Assembly (NCBI GenBank): GCA_031553595.1
Contig: JAVBLI010000007.1
Location: forward strand, 62,001-126,000
DNA length: 64,000 nt
Reading direction: 5' to 3'
DNA from: RGIG3701 sp031553595
Lineage (GTDB): Bacteria > Planctomycetota > Planctomycetia > Pirellulales > Thermoguttaceae
Position 1 is the stretch's first letter. Each line of letters starts with the position of its first letter. Shown here one piece after another: positions 23,167 to 31,479 of this stretch. The notes under the pieces were generated by a model. It had not been told where the DNA came from and did not search any database. It worked only from the letters and a program-made list of their open reading frames with translations. Position numbers and translations under genes: made by a program.

Positions 23167-23207
23167 GAGCCGGGCGAGGACGCATTCCTCTCCGGCTCTT
23201 CCCTTTT
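23167..23207 (+). terminator. Rho-independent terminator
   Basis: GAGCCGG..GAGGA pairs with TCCTC.CCGGCTC around loop CGCAT, followed by TTCCCTTTTT. It lies 34 bp after the small membrane protein gene. Confidence 0.75.
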
Positions 23208-23220
23208 TCACATTTTCATA

Positions 23221-23226
23221 TATAAT
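23221..23226 (+). promoter_or_regulatory. -10 element for the Xaa-Pro peptidase gene
   Basis: A perfect TATAAT in an AT-rich run lies 54 bp before the start codon. No convincing -35 is present at 16-18 bp spacing. Confidence 0.45.
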
Positions 23227-23279
23227 AAAGGCTCCTTTTTCTCGATTTCCATATCATCAGGTCACAAGGAGCCTCATTC

Positions 23280-24389
23280 ATGGCGGAAATTCATCTCCAG
23301 CGGTGCGAAAAGCTGCGGAAGCTGCTGAAAAAGTCGGATGCCGGCGCGATGCTGGTGACGGATGTCGTGAATGTCACGTGGCTGACGGGTTTCACGGGTG
23401 ACAGCAGTTATCTGCTGGTGTTTCCGGACGGGGTCGTGCTGATTTCCGACTCGCGGTTCATGCTCCAGATCCCGGCGGAGTGTCCCGGCCTGAACTTCAC
23501 GATCCGTGACACACGGACGCCCATGACGGAAGCCGTGAAGCGGGAGCTCAAAAAAGCCTTTCCGCGGCAGGCACCCGAGACGGTGTTTCTGGGCGTGGAG
23601 GCCGACTGCATGACGCTGGCCACCTCCCGCGTCTTTCAGGAGAAAGTCACGCCGTCCCTGGTGCCGCTGTCCGGACAGCTCGACGGCCTGCGTCAGATCA
23701 AGGACAAAACCGAAATCGACTGCATCCGCCATGCGGGGAAAATCGCGAAAAACGCCTTCCTCGCCATGCGTGCGACGCTCGGGCCCCAGAAGACGGAAAA
23801 GCAGTTGGCCGCAGAGCTGGAATACACGATGAAGCTCTTGGGCGCGCAGTGTGAGGCGTTCCCCAGCATCATCGCCCTGGATGCCCACGCCGCGAATTGC
23901 CACGCTGTCCCGCGCGAGGTGAAGCTGGAAGGTGCCCACATGCTGCTGGTGGACTGGGGCGCGAATTACCATGGTTACCGCAGCGACCTCACCCGCACGC
24001 TGGCCCTGGGCGAACCGACCAAAGAGTTCAAGAAGATTTACAAAATCGTGCTGGATGCCCAGATGAAAGCGATCGACGCGATTCGTCCGGGGCAAAAATG
24101 CTCGGAGATCGACGCCGTCGCGCGGAATCACATCACAAAATGCGGTTACGGCTCCACCTTCGGCCACGGGCTGGGCCACGGCCTGGGCATGCACGTCCAC
24201 GAGTCGCCGCGCTTCAGCCCCGTCTGCGACACCGAACTCCAGCCCGGCATGGTCATGACCGTCGAACCGGGCATTTACATCGAAAACTGGGGCGGCATCC
24301 GAATCGAAGACGACATCCTCGTCACGCGTCGCGGGTATGAAGTGCTGACGGATGTGCCGAAAACGCTTGCCGACGTGGTGGTAAGCTGA
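23280..24389 (+). CDS. M24B-family Xaa-Pro aminopeptidase
   Basis: The 369-residue cytoplasmic enzyme removes N-terminal residues preceding proline. The creatinase-like N-domain (1 to about 130) includes VTDVVNVTWLTGFTGDSSY. The pita-bread catalytic domain carries the five dinuclear-metal ligands: LLVDWGA (Asp), YRSDLTRT (Asp), GHGLGHGLGMHVHE (His), VEPGIY (Glu) and IRIEDD (Glu). Length is typical of the short PepQ/PepP-like group. ATG 23280 follows AAGGAG by 8 bases. It appears monocistronic, with its own -10 upstream and a hairpin cluster downstream. Confidence 0.93.
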   Translation: MAEIHLQRCEKLRKLLKKSDAGAMLVTDVVNVTWLTGFTGDSSYLLVFPDGVVLISDSRFMLQIPAECPGLNFTIRDTRTPMTEAVKRELKKAFPRQAPETVFLGVEADCMTLATSRVFQEKVTPSLVPLSGQLDGLRQIKDKTEIDCIRHAGKIAKNAFLAMRATLGPQKTEKQLAAELEYTMKLLGAQCEAFPSIIALDAHAANCHAVPREVKLEGAHMLLVDWGANYHGYRSDLTRTLALGEPTKEFKKIYKIVLDAQMKAIDAIRPGQKCSEIDAVARNHITKCGYGSTFGHGLGHGLGMHVHESPRFSPVCDTELQPGMVMTVEPGIYIENWGGIRIEDDILVTRRGYEVLTDVPKTLADVVVS

Positions 24390-24415
24390 CGCTCATCAAA
24401 ATTTTCAATAAAAAC

Positions 24416-24586
24416 CGCTCCGTTGGAGCGAAAAGTTTATAGAAAACGAGCAAAATATGAATATCGCCACCCCGTCAGGGGTGGGATGTTTATAGAAACT
24501 GGCGTCTCAATAAATATTACGCTCCTACGGAGCGGTGGAATTCAGTTTCCATCTGTTTTCTATAAACATTTCGTCCCTCCGGGACG
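24416..24586. repeat. Cluster of four GC-rich hairpins joined by TTTATAGAAA linkers
   Basis: Four short perfect hairpins of different sequence follow one another: CGCTCCGTTGGAGCG (24416-24430), CCACCCCGTCAGGGGTGG (24467-24484), CGCTCCTACGGAGCG (24520-24534) and CGTCCCTCCGGGACG (24572-24586). The spacers share TTTATAGAAA (24436-24445 and 24489-24498) and its inverse TTTCTATAAA (24557-24566). It is not CRISPR: stems vary while linkers are conserved. The last hairpin ends 18 bp before the next start codon. Confidence 0.8.
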
Positions 24587-24603
24587 GGAAAAGAGAAATC
24601 CAA

Positions 24604-25197
24604 ATGACCCAAACAACAAGCATCGTGCTAGCCGGTGTCGGCGGGCAGGGAATCCTTCTGGCAAGCGAAATCTGCGCCACCGCGGCGGGCTTCGCCGGCT
24701 ATGATGTCAAAACGAACGAAGTCCACGGCATGGCCCAGCGCGGCGGCTCCGTCATCGGCCAAATCCGCTACGGCAAACAAGTTCACAGTCCCCTGGTTTC
24801 GCGCGGCGAGGCCGAGGTGCTCATGTCCATGGAGCGGATTGAGGCCCTGCGGCACGCGGATTTCCTCAAGCCTGACGGCCTGGCCGTGGTCAACGCCCAG
24901 ATCATCGTGCCCGTCACCGTTTCCTCCGGGGCAGCCGTCTATCCCGCCGACGCCGAAGACCGCCTCCGCGCGGCGTTCAAAAACCTCATTTATTTCGACG
25001 CCAACCAGATCGCCCTGGAGCTTAACAACCCCCGCAGCGCCAACGTCGTGCTACTGGGCGCCCTGGCCACCGCCCTGCCCGACCTCCCGTTGGAGCTCTG
25101 GCACCGGGCCATCCGCCAGTGCGTCAAGCCCCAATTCGTCGACGTGAATCTCCAGGCCTTCCAGCGCGGCTACGCCCAAAATGAGCCGCAAGTGTAG
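24604..25197 (+). CDS. iorB: Indolepyruvate ferredoxin oxidoreductase, beta (gamma-domain) subunit
   Basis: This 197-residue protein matches the small subunit of indolepyruvate:ferredoxin oxidoreductase, which with IorA oxidatively decarboxylates aryl pyruvates to aryl-acetyl-CoA using ferredoxin. The family core is visible: VLAGVGGQGILLASE, VHGMAQRGGSVIGQIRYG, PLVSRGEAEVLMSME and SANVVLLGALA. ATG 24604 begins directly at the conserved strand; its ribosome-binding site is weak. The catalytic thiamine-diphosphate subunit IorA is not adjacent. The next gene is a flavoprotein. Its TAG stop lies inside an inverted repeat. Confidence 0.88.
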   Translation: MTQTTSIVLAGVGGQGILLASEICATAAGFAGYDVKTNEVHGMAQRGGSVIGQIRYGKQVHSPLVSRGEAEVLMSMERIEALRHADFLKPDGLAVVNAQIIVPVTVSSGAAVYPADAEDRLRAAFKNLIYFDANQIALELNNPRSANVVLLGALATALPDLPLELWHRAIRQCVKPQFVDVNLQAFQRGYAQNEPQV

Positions 25198-25344
25198 CGA
25201 AGCGAAACTTGCGGAACGATCCGAATTGCCTTTCACCGTTTCGCGTGACAATCGAAGCACCGTTTAACAAACCACTTTATAACACCGTTTTAACAAGCCA
25301 CAACCCTATCCGCAAGTACGCTGCGCTTCTCTTGCGGCTCATTT
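25180..25344. repeat. Nested inverted repeat spanning the iorB stop
   Basis: Each arm is itself a hairpin. The left arm (25180-25214) is AATGAGCCGCAAGT...ACTTGCGG and contains the iorB stop codon. The right arm (25310-25344) is CCGCAAG...CTTGCGGCTCATTT, and the two arms are inverted copies. The interior repeats CACCGTTTAACAA-like words. It ends 14 bp before the next gene. A partial right arm recurs at 51414-51451. Confidence 0.75.
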
Positions 25345-25358
25345 ACCCATCTATCCCC

Positions 25359-26771
25359 ATGACTGACTACGACATTATCGTCATCGGCTCCGGCCTGGGC
25401 GGCATGACCGCGGCGAACATCCTGGCACGGGCCGGGCACAAAGTCCTGCTGTGTGAGTTCCACCACCAACTCGGCGGCCTGGCCACCTGGTTCAAGCGTG
25501 CCGGCGGCGTCATTTTCGACATCTCGCTGCACGGATTCCCTGTCGGCATGATCAAAAGTTGCAAGCGTTACTGGAACTGCGAAATCGCCGACCTGATCGT
25601 GCCGCTGCCGTCCATCCGTTTCGACAACCCGATGTTTTCGCTGGAGACGACCTTCAACCGCGAGGACTTCACCCGCCTTCTGGTCGAGCGTTTCGACATC
25701 CCGGAGCCCACGGTGACCGCGTTTTTCGACAAGGCCCGCGGCATGACCTTCGTCGACGACCAGCAGATGACGACGCGCGCGCTTTTCGACGAATTCTTCC
25801 CCGGCCGGGAGGATGTGGTACGGCTACTGATGGAGCCCATCACGTATGCCAACGGCTCGACGCTCGAAGACCCGGCCCTGACTTACGGAATCGTCTTTTC
25901 GAACTTCATGTCCAAAGGCGTCTTCACCTTTACCGGCGGCACCGACAAACTCGTGGCGATGATGAAAGCCGAGATGCAGAAAAACGGCGTGGAAATCGCG
26001 ATGCGGGCGAAAGTCGAAAAAATCGAAGTCGAAACCGCACCCGACGGCTCGCGCCGCGTGGCCGGGGCGTGGGTCAACGGCAAGCTCGTGCGGGCGAAGT
26101 GCGTGCTGTCGAATTCCAACCTGAAGGGCACGATTTTCGACATGGTCGGCGAGGAATACTTCTCGCATGAATTCGCGGAAAAGGCGGCCAAGGTGCGGCT
26201 GAATAACTCCAGCACGCAGGTTTACATGTCCCTGAAGCCGGGCGAAACGCTCGACGAAAGCAAGTGTGGCGACCTGCTTTTCACCTCCACGGCCCCGACC
26301 TTCCAGACCTCCATGCTCCTCAGCCGGGACATCACCAGCCGGACGTATTCGTTCTATTACCCGCGCACCCGCCCGGAGCTGGACCGCTACGCAATCGTGG
26401 CCAGCACGAACGCCAACTACGACGACTGGGCCCGGCTTTCGCCCGAAGATTACGCCGCCTCGAAGCTGGATTTAATCGAGGACACGCTGCGGGCGGTGGA
26501 TAAATACGTCCCCGGCATCCGCGAAAAACTGGACTGGGTCGAGGCCGCCACGCCGCGGACCTTCGAGCGCTTCACGCTTCACCAGCAGGGCGCCAGCTTC
26601 GGCACGAAATTCGAGGGGCTGGAAGTCAGCCGCCTGCTGCCGACGGAAATTTCGGGGCTGTACCATGCCGGCAGCGTGGGCATCATCATGAGCGGGTGGC
26701 TCGGGGCCGTGAATTACGGCGTGATCGTGGCGAATGAAGTGGACGCGGCGTGCAGAAAAAATGAGGAATAA
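25359..26771 (+). CDS. CrtI/phytoene-desaturase-like FAD-dependent oxidoreductase
   Basis: The 470-residue flavoprotein has the Rossmann motif IIVIGSGLGGMTAANILARAGHKVLLCE at its N-terminus and the family C-terminal FAD motif GLYHAGSVGIIMSGW (about 440). In the middle is the typical FTGGTDKLVAMMKAEMQKNG. Relatives include phytoene desaturases, CrtISO and retinol saturase-like enzymes. No other carotenoid genes are present, so the substrate cannot be assigned. ATG 25359 is used because the upstream in-frame extension runs through the inverted repeat. The neighbour iorB raises the possibility of a linked redox pathway, but the repeat separates them. Confidence 0.87.
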   Translation: MTDYDIIVIGSGLGGMTAANILARAGHKVLLCEFHHQLGGLATWFKRAGGVIFDISLHGFPVGMIKSCKRYWNCEIADLIVPLPSIRFDNPMFSLETTFNREDFTRLLVERFDIPEPTVTAFFDKARGMTFVDDQQMTTRALFDEFFPGREDVVRLLMEPITYANGSTLEDPALTYGIVFSNFMSKGVFTFTGGTDKLVAMMKAEMQKNGVEIAMRAKVEKIEVETAPDGSRRVAGAWVNGKLVRAKCVLSNSNLKGTIFDMVGEEYFSHEFAEKAAKVRLNNSSTQVYMSLKPGETLDESKCGDLLFTSTAPTFQTSMLLSRDITSRTYSFYYPRTRPELDRYAIVASTNANYDDWARLSPEDYAASKLDLIEDTLRAVDKYVPGIREKLDWVEAATPRTFERFTLHQQGASFGTKFEGLEVSRLLPTEISGLYHAGSVGIIMSGWLGAVNYGVIVANEVDAACRKNEE

Positions 26772-26840
26772 AGGAATAAAAAAATAAAGAAATGTCTGAA
26801 GCTCGCCTGCGTCATTCCTTTATTTTTTTATTTTTCATTT
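26760..26840. repeat. AT-rich word-type inverted repeat at the oxidoreductase 3' end
   Basis: AATAAAAAAATAAAGAAATG (26775-26794) pairs, with one mismatch, with CATTCCTTTATTTTTTTATT (26813-26832). The left side starts AATGAGGAATAAAGG and contains the gene's stop codon (26769-26771). It could terminate transcription in both directions. Confidence 0.7.
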
Positions 26841-26874
26841 CGAATTCCCTCCCCTGCCGCTGTGCACAAACCCC

Positions 26875-26902
26875 TTGCGTTAAATCGGTTTTATGATAAA
26901 AT
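26875..26902 (+). promoter_or_regulatory. Candidate promoter for the cytochrome lipoprotein
   Basis: TTGCGT (26875-26880), a 16-bp spacer and TAAAAT (26897-26902), 67 bp before the start codon. Confidence 0.55.
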
Positions 26903-26969
26903 GAATGGGAATTTTTTATCGTTTTCGGACGAAAGGTCATCATCCTAACTATTTTATGGAGATTTATTC

Positions 26970-28073
26970 ATGAAGAACACATTCACCATCCTTGCGGCGC
27001 TCTTCGCCGTGTGTATTTTCGTCGGCACCATAGGCTGCGACCAGAAAAAGTCCGACAAAGACGCAAAAGCCACCGACGGCCACGTGCACGGCCCCGAGTG
27101 CAATCACGACGCTCATGACGACCACGACGGCCATGACCACGCGAAAGAAGGCGTGAAAGACGCCAACGCCCTGCCGACGGAACTCCCGAAAGGCGCGACG
27201 AACGAAAAGGCCGGCGAACTGGACGATTACATGCTGCCGTCCGACCTCATTCTGGAAGACGCCGCTGCAATCGACGCGGCCGCGGACGAAGATGTGACGG
27301 AAGCACTGAAATCTCTCGATGAAAAACCCTGGAACGCCAGCTTCGATGACGACGATGCGCTGCCCAGCACGGCCATGTCCGCCACCACCGCGGGCGACAC
27401 CGCCGCCACGGCGTACGCGCCCGTGAAAGTCACCGCCGGCCAGCTGACGGCTTTTGTCGACGGCATGGAAAAATACGTGGCCGACGCCGCTGAATTTGCC
27501 GATAATAAAGCGCGTATCGACCGCGATGCGAACACGATCATCGCCCTGGCCCTGGTGCTGGGCCTGCATGATCAGCCGAACGAATACAAATCCGCCGCCC
27601 CGGCGATTATCAAAGCCGCCCAGGCCACAGCCGAAAGCGCCAGCTTCGCCTCCGCGAAAACGAATATCGCCGCCCTGAAAGCGGCCCTGAAGTCCACCGA
27701 GGGTGGCCTGCTGAACTGGGACGCGAAAGTCGCCAGCATGAAGCAGCTCATGGTGCAGGTTCCCCTGCTGGATGGCAAAATCAAGACGGGCATGCGGCGT
27801 CTGAGCGCCACCACGAAAGACGCCCTGGCCGCCAACGCCACAACGATCGCCGTCCTTTGCCAGGCGAGCATTCCGTATGTGGCCGATACCGAAGCCCCGG
27901 CGGAAGAAGACAAATGGGTGGAAGCGTGTGTCGCCGGTCGCGACGCCGCCGCCTCCCTGGCCACGGCACTGGACGCCGCTGACAAAACAGCCTCCCAGGT
28001 CGCGTACGACGCCATGACCAAAACCTGCGACAAATGCCACGAAACGTTCCACAAAGCGGGCCTCGCCAAATAA
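26970..28073 (+). CDS. c'-type cytochrome lipoprotein with a His-rich segment
   Basis: The 367-residue exported lipoprotein has a signal peptide ending in a lipobox (VGTIGC, Cys about 23). A metal-binding-like His/Asp-rich stretch follows (about 38-57: HVHGPECNHDAHDDHDGHDH), then an acidic linker. The helical C-terminal half (about 155-367) ends CDKCHETF (Cys353, Cys356, His357). A single CxxCH at the very C-terminus after four helices is the plan of cytochrome c'/c-556. Heme would be attached in the periplasm by a c-type maturation system not seen here. ATG 26970 follows TGGAG. The role could be electron transfer, gas binding or metal handling. Confidence 0.83.
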   Translation: MKNTFTILAALFAVCIFVGTIGCDQKKSDKDAKATDGHVHGPECNHDAHDDHDGHDHAKEGVKDANALPTELPKGATNEKAGELDDYMLPSDLILEDAAAIDAAADEDVTEALKSLDEKPWNASFDDDDALPSTAMSATTAGDTAATAYAPVKVTAGQLTAFVDGMEKYVADAAEFADNKARIDRDANTIIALALVLGLHDQPNEYKSAAPAIIKAAQATAESASFASAKTNIAALKAALKSTEGGLLNWDAKVASMKQLMVQVPLLDGKIKTGMRRLSATTKDALAANATTIAVLCQASIPYVADTEAPAEEDKWVEACVAGRDAAASLATALDAADKTASQVAYDAMTKTCDKCHETFHKAGLAK

Positions 28074-28081
28074 GGCGTAAG

Positions 28082-28103
28082 GTGTAAAGTGCAGGGTGTA
28101 AGG
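28082..28103 (+). repeat. Single copy of the GTGTAAAGTG word
   Basis: GTGTAAAGTGCAGGGTGTAA lies just after the cytochrome stop and matches the left arm of the inverted repeat at 57274-57295 at about 20 of 22 positions. Confidence 0.55.
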
Positions 28104-28105
28104 CT

Positions 28106-28140
28106 GCGGGAAAGATCATCACATCTTTCCCGCTTTTTTT
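28106..28140 (+). terminator. Rho-independent terminator after the cytochrome gene
   Basis: A perfect 11-bp stem GCGGGAAAGAT / ATCTTTCCCGC with loop CATCAC is followed by seven Ts. Confidence 0.93.
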
Positions 28141-28186
28141 CACTTCCGAACCACGCTTGGTGAACTCCTCACTCTCTCACTTCCCC

Positions 28187-29512
28187 ATGTCCGATTTTCG
28201 TTTATTCCTGAAATACGCCCTACCCTCCATGATCACGATGTTCATCGCGGGGCTGTATGGCATTATCGACGCGATTTTTATCGGCCGCGCCTTGGGCGAG
28301 AACGCGCTGGCAGCGATAAACGTCACGTTTCCGATTTTCTGCCTCATTTTCGGCGTCGGCGACATGATCGGCATGGGCGCGTGCATCCTCATTTCCCAGA
28401 ACCGCGGGGCCGGGAACGTCAGCGAGGAAAACTCCTTTTTTTCGGGCATGCTGGGCATGGCGACCGTCGGGGCGATCCTTTTCGCCGTCACGACTTACGT
28501 CTTCCTGGACCCCATCCTGATTTACTCCGGCGCCGGACGCGAACTGCTGCCTCAGTCGCGGGAATACATCACCGTGATCCTTTTCGGCTGCGTTTTCCAG
28601 ATGCTCGCGGTGTGCTTCATGTGTGCGCTGCGGAACGACCGTCAGCCCATGCTGGCCATGTGGATCATATGTACCGGCCTGATTTTTAACATCATCCTCG
28701 ACTATTTTCTCGTCTGGCACTTCCCGCTGGGCCTGTTCGGCGCGGCGCTGGCGACGGTCATTGCGCAGGCCGTCCCGCTGGCGGTTTCCGTGTGGTACTT
28801 TAGTGGGAAGCGCACGGAACTGAAATTTCACTGGTGGAAAGCCATTCCCGACCCGCGTCACGCCCGGCTGATCCTGCGAAACGGCCTGCCGTCCCTCGGG
28901 GCCCACACCGCCATCGCCGCGATGCTCCTTTTCCATAACGTGCAGGCACGCTGTTACGGCGGAATCGCCGGCCTGGCCGCCTACTCCGTCATCTGCCAGA
29001 CCGAGGCCATCGCGTCCATGGTCATGCAGGGAATCGCGTCCGGCATCCAGCCCCTGGCGAGTTATTTTTACGGGGCCGGAGAGCGGATGCGCAACCGCCG
29101 GATTTTGCGTTACGCCCTGACCATGGCCCTGTCGCTGGGTGTGCTGGGGTGCGTATTTTCCATCGTCGGCTGCCATTTTTTCCCCACGCTGATGGGGGTG
29201 AAGGGAGAAGCCGCGCGCATCGCAGCCCGCGGCCTGATCATCAGCTCGCCCATGTTCATCGCGCTGGGGCTGATTAAAGTCGGCAGCCATTATTTCCAGG
29301 CCACCCAAAAACTGGTCTCCGCGAATATCCTCATCCACGGCGACTACGCGCTGGCGCTGCCGCTGTGCCTGTGGGTGCTGCCGCTGTTTTTCGGTCTGGA
29401 CGGCGTGTGGGCCGCCATGCCCGTCTCACGGTACATGCTCCTGACCGTGATGATCGTCTGCGCGATTTTCGAAATCCGCCGACAAAAAAAAACCGTTCCT
29501 CATATCCCCTGA
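28187..29512 (+). CDS. MATE-family multidrug/metabolite efflux transporter
   Basis: This 441-residue inner-membrane protein has about 12 hydrophobic helices in two homologous halves, and motifs typical of the NorM/DinF/MepA group (FLKYALPSMITMFIAGLYGI, IDAIFIGRALGENALAAIN, GIASGIQPLASYFYGAG). It would export cationic compounds in exchange for Na+ or H+. ATG 28187 is selected because FRLFLKYALPSM begins the first helix; an upstream in-frame start at 28157 would add only Ser/His residues. The ribosome-binding site is poor. It lies between the cytochrome terminator and a peptidase gene. Confidence 0.92.
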   Translation: MSDFRLFLKYALPSMITMFIAGLYGIIDAIFIGRALGENALAAINVTFPIFCLIFGVGDMIGMGACILISQNRGAGNVSEENSFFSGMLGMATVGAILFAVTTYVFLDPILIYSGAGRELLPQSREYITVILFGCVFQMLAVCFMCALRNDRQPMLAMWIICTGLIFNIILDYFLVWHFPLGLFGAALATVIAQAVPLAVSVWYFSGKRTELKFHWWKAIPDPRHARLILRNGLPSLGAHTAIAAMLLFHNVQARCYGGIAGLAAYSVICQTEAIASMVMQGIASGIQPLASYFYGAGERMRNRRILRYALTMALSLGVLGCVFSIVGCHFFPTLMGVKGEAARIAARGLIISSPMFIALGLIKVGSHYFQATQKLVSANILIHGDYALALPLCLWVLPLFFGLDGVWAAMPVSRYMLLTVMIVCAIFEIRRQKKTVPHIP

Positions 29513-29618
29513 ACATATATACTTAAACCATAAATCCCCGCTCATGGCCTGGCAGCAAGCCGCATTTCCCGAAGGTAATCGGCGAACAGCCAGGAAAACT
29601 CAACCGTTCCCATAAAAT

Positions 29619-31370
29619 ATGTATTCAGCCCTCCTTACCGTCATGATGTTCACGGCCACGGCGAACGCCGCTGATGAAAACGCCCGTTTTGCGCAGGTCG
29701 CCGCGAAATACCTCCGCGAATTCCCCACCTTTTCCCCCGTCGGCGCCAGCAGCATGGGCGACCACCGTTTTGACGGCGAAATGGACGACGTTTCCGTCGC
29801 GACCCGCAAGAAAAAAATCGCGTATCTCCGCGGCCTGGAAACCAGACTCCTGACCTTCGCGCCCGAAAAACTCTCCCTGCAAAACCGCATCGACCACGCC
29901 ATGCTCCTGAGTCGCACCCGCGGCGGGCTCTTTTCGCTGTGCGAGCTCCAGGAGTGGGCCTGGAACCCCACGCTTTACACCGGCACGTGCGGCAATGGCG
30001 TTTATCATCTCGTGACCCGGGATTACGCACCGCTGAATGAACGTCTGGAGAATGTCGCACAACGCCTGGAGCAATTCCCACGTTTCCTCACCCAGACCCG
30101 CGAGTCGCTCGACTGTCGGCGTGTTCCGCCGCCGCACGCGAAAACGGCCGTCAAGCAGAACCGCGGCGTGCTGGCCCTGCTGGACGAAATGGTGAAGCCG
30201 CACATCCCCCGCCTGAAACCCAGGCTCCGCGATCGCCTGGAGAAGGCCATCCTCACCGCCACCGCGGCGATCGAAGAACATCAAACATGGCTGGAAAACG
30301 TACTGCTGCCGCAAGCGGAAGGCGATTTTCGGATCGGCGAAGCGCTTTTCGACAAAAAATTGGCTTTCACGCTGGGCACCGCCATGCCCCGTGAAGAGAT
30401 TCGCCAGCGCGCCGTGTCTGATCTGCATCACACCCGGCTGGAAATGTATGAAGTCGCGAAAACGATTTATCACGAAGCGCATCCGTGGACCGAATTCCCC
30501 GAGAACCCCACCGAAGCGTACCGTCAGGCGATCATCCGCGCGGCCCTGGAAATCGCCTGCCGCGAAATTCCGCCACGGGACGAAATCGTCCAGCGTGCCA
30601 CGCAGGCCCTGGCTGAGGTCGCCGAATTCGTGCGGGCGAAAAATCTCCTCACGCTGCCCGACGATCCGGTGCAGGTCATCACCATGCCCGAATTCCGCCG
30701 CGGCGTGGCGATCGCCTACTGCGACGCGCCGGGTCCGATGGATATCGGCCAGGAAACCTATTACGCCATCTCGCCCGTCCCCCCCGACTGGACGCCCGAG
30801 CAGGTACAGTCCTTCCTCCGCGAGTATAACCGCTATTCGCTCTACAATCTCGGCATCCACGAAGCCATGCCGGGCCATTTCGTGCAGCTCGCGCTGGGCA
30901 GCCGCTATCCGGGCCGGCTCCGCGCGATGCTCTCCTCCCCCACGTTCATCGAGGGGTGGGCCGTTTACACCGAAGGCATGATGATCGAACAGGGCTTCCT
31001 CGCCGACAACCCGCGCATGAAGCTCGTGCAACTGAAATGGCACCTGCGCGTCGTCACCAACGCGCTGATCGACCAGGGCATCCACGTCGACGGCATGACC
31101 CGCGAAGACGCCATGCGGCTGATGGTCGAAATCGGATTTCAGGAAGATCGCGAAGCAGCCTTGAAGTGGACGCGGGCGCAACTGTCTTCAACGCAACTGT
31201 CTACGTACTTCGTCGGCGTGCAGGCAGTGCGGGCCATCCGCGACGCCTGCCAGAAACAGCAAGGCAAAGATTTCGACCTCCGCGCGTTTCATGACCACCT
31301 ACTGTCATTCGGCTCGCCCGACCCCGCTTTTCTGGCACCGCTCATGCTCGCGCCGGACGCCGGGCCGTGA
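29619..31370 (+). CDS. DUF885-family secreted zinc peptidase-like protein
   Basis: The 583-residue protein has a short signal-like N-terminus (MYSALLTVMMFTATANA) lacking the usual positive charge; an in-frame stop just upstream makes ATG 29619 the first possible ATG. The zinc-site signature HEAMPGH (His414, Glu415, His420) and downstream EGWAVYTEGM (Glu445) define DUF885, a gluzincin-like family related in layout to M32/M2 peptidases. The rest is helical. No substrate can be assigned, although some family members are annotated as dipeptidases. The ribosome-binding site is not apparent. A shortened palindromic repeat lies 31 bp after the stop. Confidence 0.88.
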   Translation: MYSALLTVMMFTATANAADENARFAQVAAKYLREFPTFSPVGASSMGDHRFDGEMDDVSVATRKKKIAYLRGLETRLLTFAPEKLSLQNRIDHAMLLSRTRGGLFSLCELQEWAWNPTLYTGTCGNGVYHLVTRDYAPLNERLENVAQRLEQFPRFLTQTRESLDCRRVPPPHAKTAVKQNRGVLALLDEMVKPHIPRLKPRLRDRLEKAILTATAAIEEHQTWLENVLLPQAEGDFRIGEALFDKKLAFTLGTAMPREEIRQRAVSDLHHTRLEMYEVAKTIYHEAHPWTEFPENPTEAYRQAIIRAALEIACREIPPRDEIVQRATQALAEVAEFVRAKNLLTLPDDPVQVITMPEFRRGVAIAYCDAPGPMDIGQETYYAISPVPPDWTPEQVQSFLREYNRYSLYNLGIHEAMPGHFVQLALGSRYPGRLRAMLSSPTFIEGWAVYTEGMMIEQGFLADNPRMKLVQLKWHLRVVTNALIDQGIHVDGMTREDAMRLMVEIGFQEDREAALKWTRAQLSSTQLSTYFVGVQAVRAIRDACQKQQGKDFDLRAFHDHLLSFGSPDPAFLAPLMLAPDAGP

Positions 31371-31401
31371 GGGTTTGCGCATCTGCCCAATGAACGTTTT
31401 C

Positions 31402-31467
31402 ACAAGAACAGCAGCCGGGAGCTGCGCGTCACGGCGTTCCGTTGCGCTCCCGACTGTTGTTTCGTGA
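31402..31467. repeat. Palindromic intergenic repeat, copy 5 (internally deleted)
   Basis: Only the outer arms remain: CACAAGAACAGCAGCCGGGA and TCCCGACTGTTGTTTCGTG around a short GC-rich middle. The inner arm pair and core are missing. It still lies between two convergent stops, 13 bp from the one at 31480. Confidence 0.75.
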
Positions 31468-31479
31468 ATACCTCTGGCG

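Noticed and set aside
24416..24586. CRISPR array
   Set aside because: Stems differ between units and spacing is irregular; no constant repeat with variable spacers and no cas genes.
29513..29618. CCTGGC...GCCAGG hairpin between the MATE and DUF885 genes as a riboswitch or terminator
   Set aside because: The stem is only six base pairs, the loop is long and no T-run follows.
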